Below, in pieces: positions 51,132 to 51,170 of a stretch of 51,170 nt of DNA (the stretch's first letter is position 1; every line of letters begins with the position of its first letter). Source of the stretch: Actinomycetes bacterium (GTDB lineage Bacteria; Actinomycetota; Actinomycetes; Actinomycetales; Demequinaceae); NCBI GenBank assembly GCA_023411615.1, contig JAEYOR010000055.1:1-51170 (forward strand), written 5' to 3'. The notes beneath the pieces were generated by a model that saw only the letters and a program-made list of their open reading frames with translations, made no database searches and had not been told where the DNA came from. The translations under genes and the position numbers were made by a program.

Positions 51132-51157
51132 AGGAAAAAGAAACGGGGTGGCACCCC
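51132..51157 (-). terminator. Terminator of a gene beyond the right edge
   Basis: On the minus strand GGGGT-GCC-ACCCC is followed by GTTTCTTTTTCC, an intrinsic terminator. It should end a minus-strand gene lying to the right of the window. The 173 bases from 50998 to the end hold no other gene. Confidence 0.55.
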
Positions 51158-51170
51158 CCCCCCGGCCGGG

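Noticed and set aside
1..51170. tRNA or rRNA genes
   Set aside because: Gaps between genes are short, and none shows a cloverleaf, a T-loop consensus or rRNA signature sequence.

Overview
The window is about 51 kb of GC-rich chromosomal DNA from an actinobacterium. The evidence is a wag31-type DivIVA, SepF and FtsZ with no ftsA, a PriA-type HisA, a DUF1844 gene next to infC, a DUF3040 gene, and many genes with a TANNNT -10 box directly before the start codon. The gene set resembles Micrococcales (Cellulomonadaceae or Demequinaceae-like), but I cannot place it further without a search. Almost everything is core chromosome. There are no tRNA or rRNA genes, no CRISPR array and no recognisable IS element.

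Layout. 1-2.7 kb: a truncated unknown membrane protein, a small two-TM protein and a membrane diguanylate cyclase (- strand). 2.8-5 kb: 23S-type rRNA methyltransferase, rplT, rpmI and infC (- strand), with a leader hairpin/terminator before infC and a non-canonical ATC start. 5.2-8.4 kb (+ strand): DUF1844, then two tandem copies of a two-gene module, each a one-TM coiled-coil protein followed by a trypsin-like lipoprotein. 8.4-14.3 kb (- strand): sseB-like, priA, hisH, an unknown gene, hisB, hisC and hisD. 14.3-15.5 kb: a single-gene cassette for a DUF559/Vsr-like nuclease, bracketed by inverted repeats and G-quadruplex-type tracts, lying between hisD and dnaE. 15.5-23.3 kb: dnaE (-) and hrpA (+), divergent. 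23.3-25.9 kb (+): a TetR regulator and a two-gene ABC exporter. 25.9-29 kb (-): rluD-like, lspA, a TraR/DksA-type zinc-finger gene and wag31. 29-46 kb (-): yggT, sepF, pgeF, ftsZ, ftsQ, murC, murG, ftsW, murD, mraY, murF, murE, ftsI, ftsL-like, rsmH and mraZ, a nearly uninterrupted division and cell wall (dcw) cluster with many 1-4 bp overlaps. 46.1-50.7 kb (+): moxR, DUF58 and a TgpA-like transglutaminase, divergent from mraZ. The end holds DUF3040 (-) and a terminator for a gene outside the window.

How the genes work together. The dcw block supplies the lipid II pathway (MurC/D/E/F, MraY, MurG), the divisome (FtsZ, SepF, FtsQ, FtsL-like, FtsW, FtsI), polar growth (Wag31) and its regulator MraZ, for which three 10-bp-spaced boxes are visible. 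The his genes make histidine, and PriA probably also serves tryptophan synthesis.

The most unusual item is the 14.3-15.5 kb cassette. Its left G-rich end abuts the -10 box of the apparently leaderless hisD promoter. The repeated leaderless signature across the window and the duplicated coiled-coil/protease modules are the next most interesting observations. No stretch longer than 300 bases lacks a gene.
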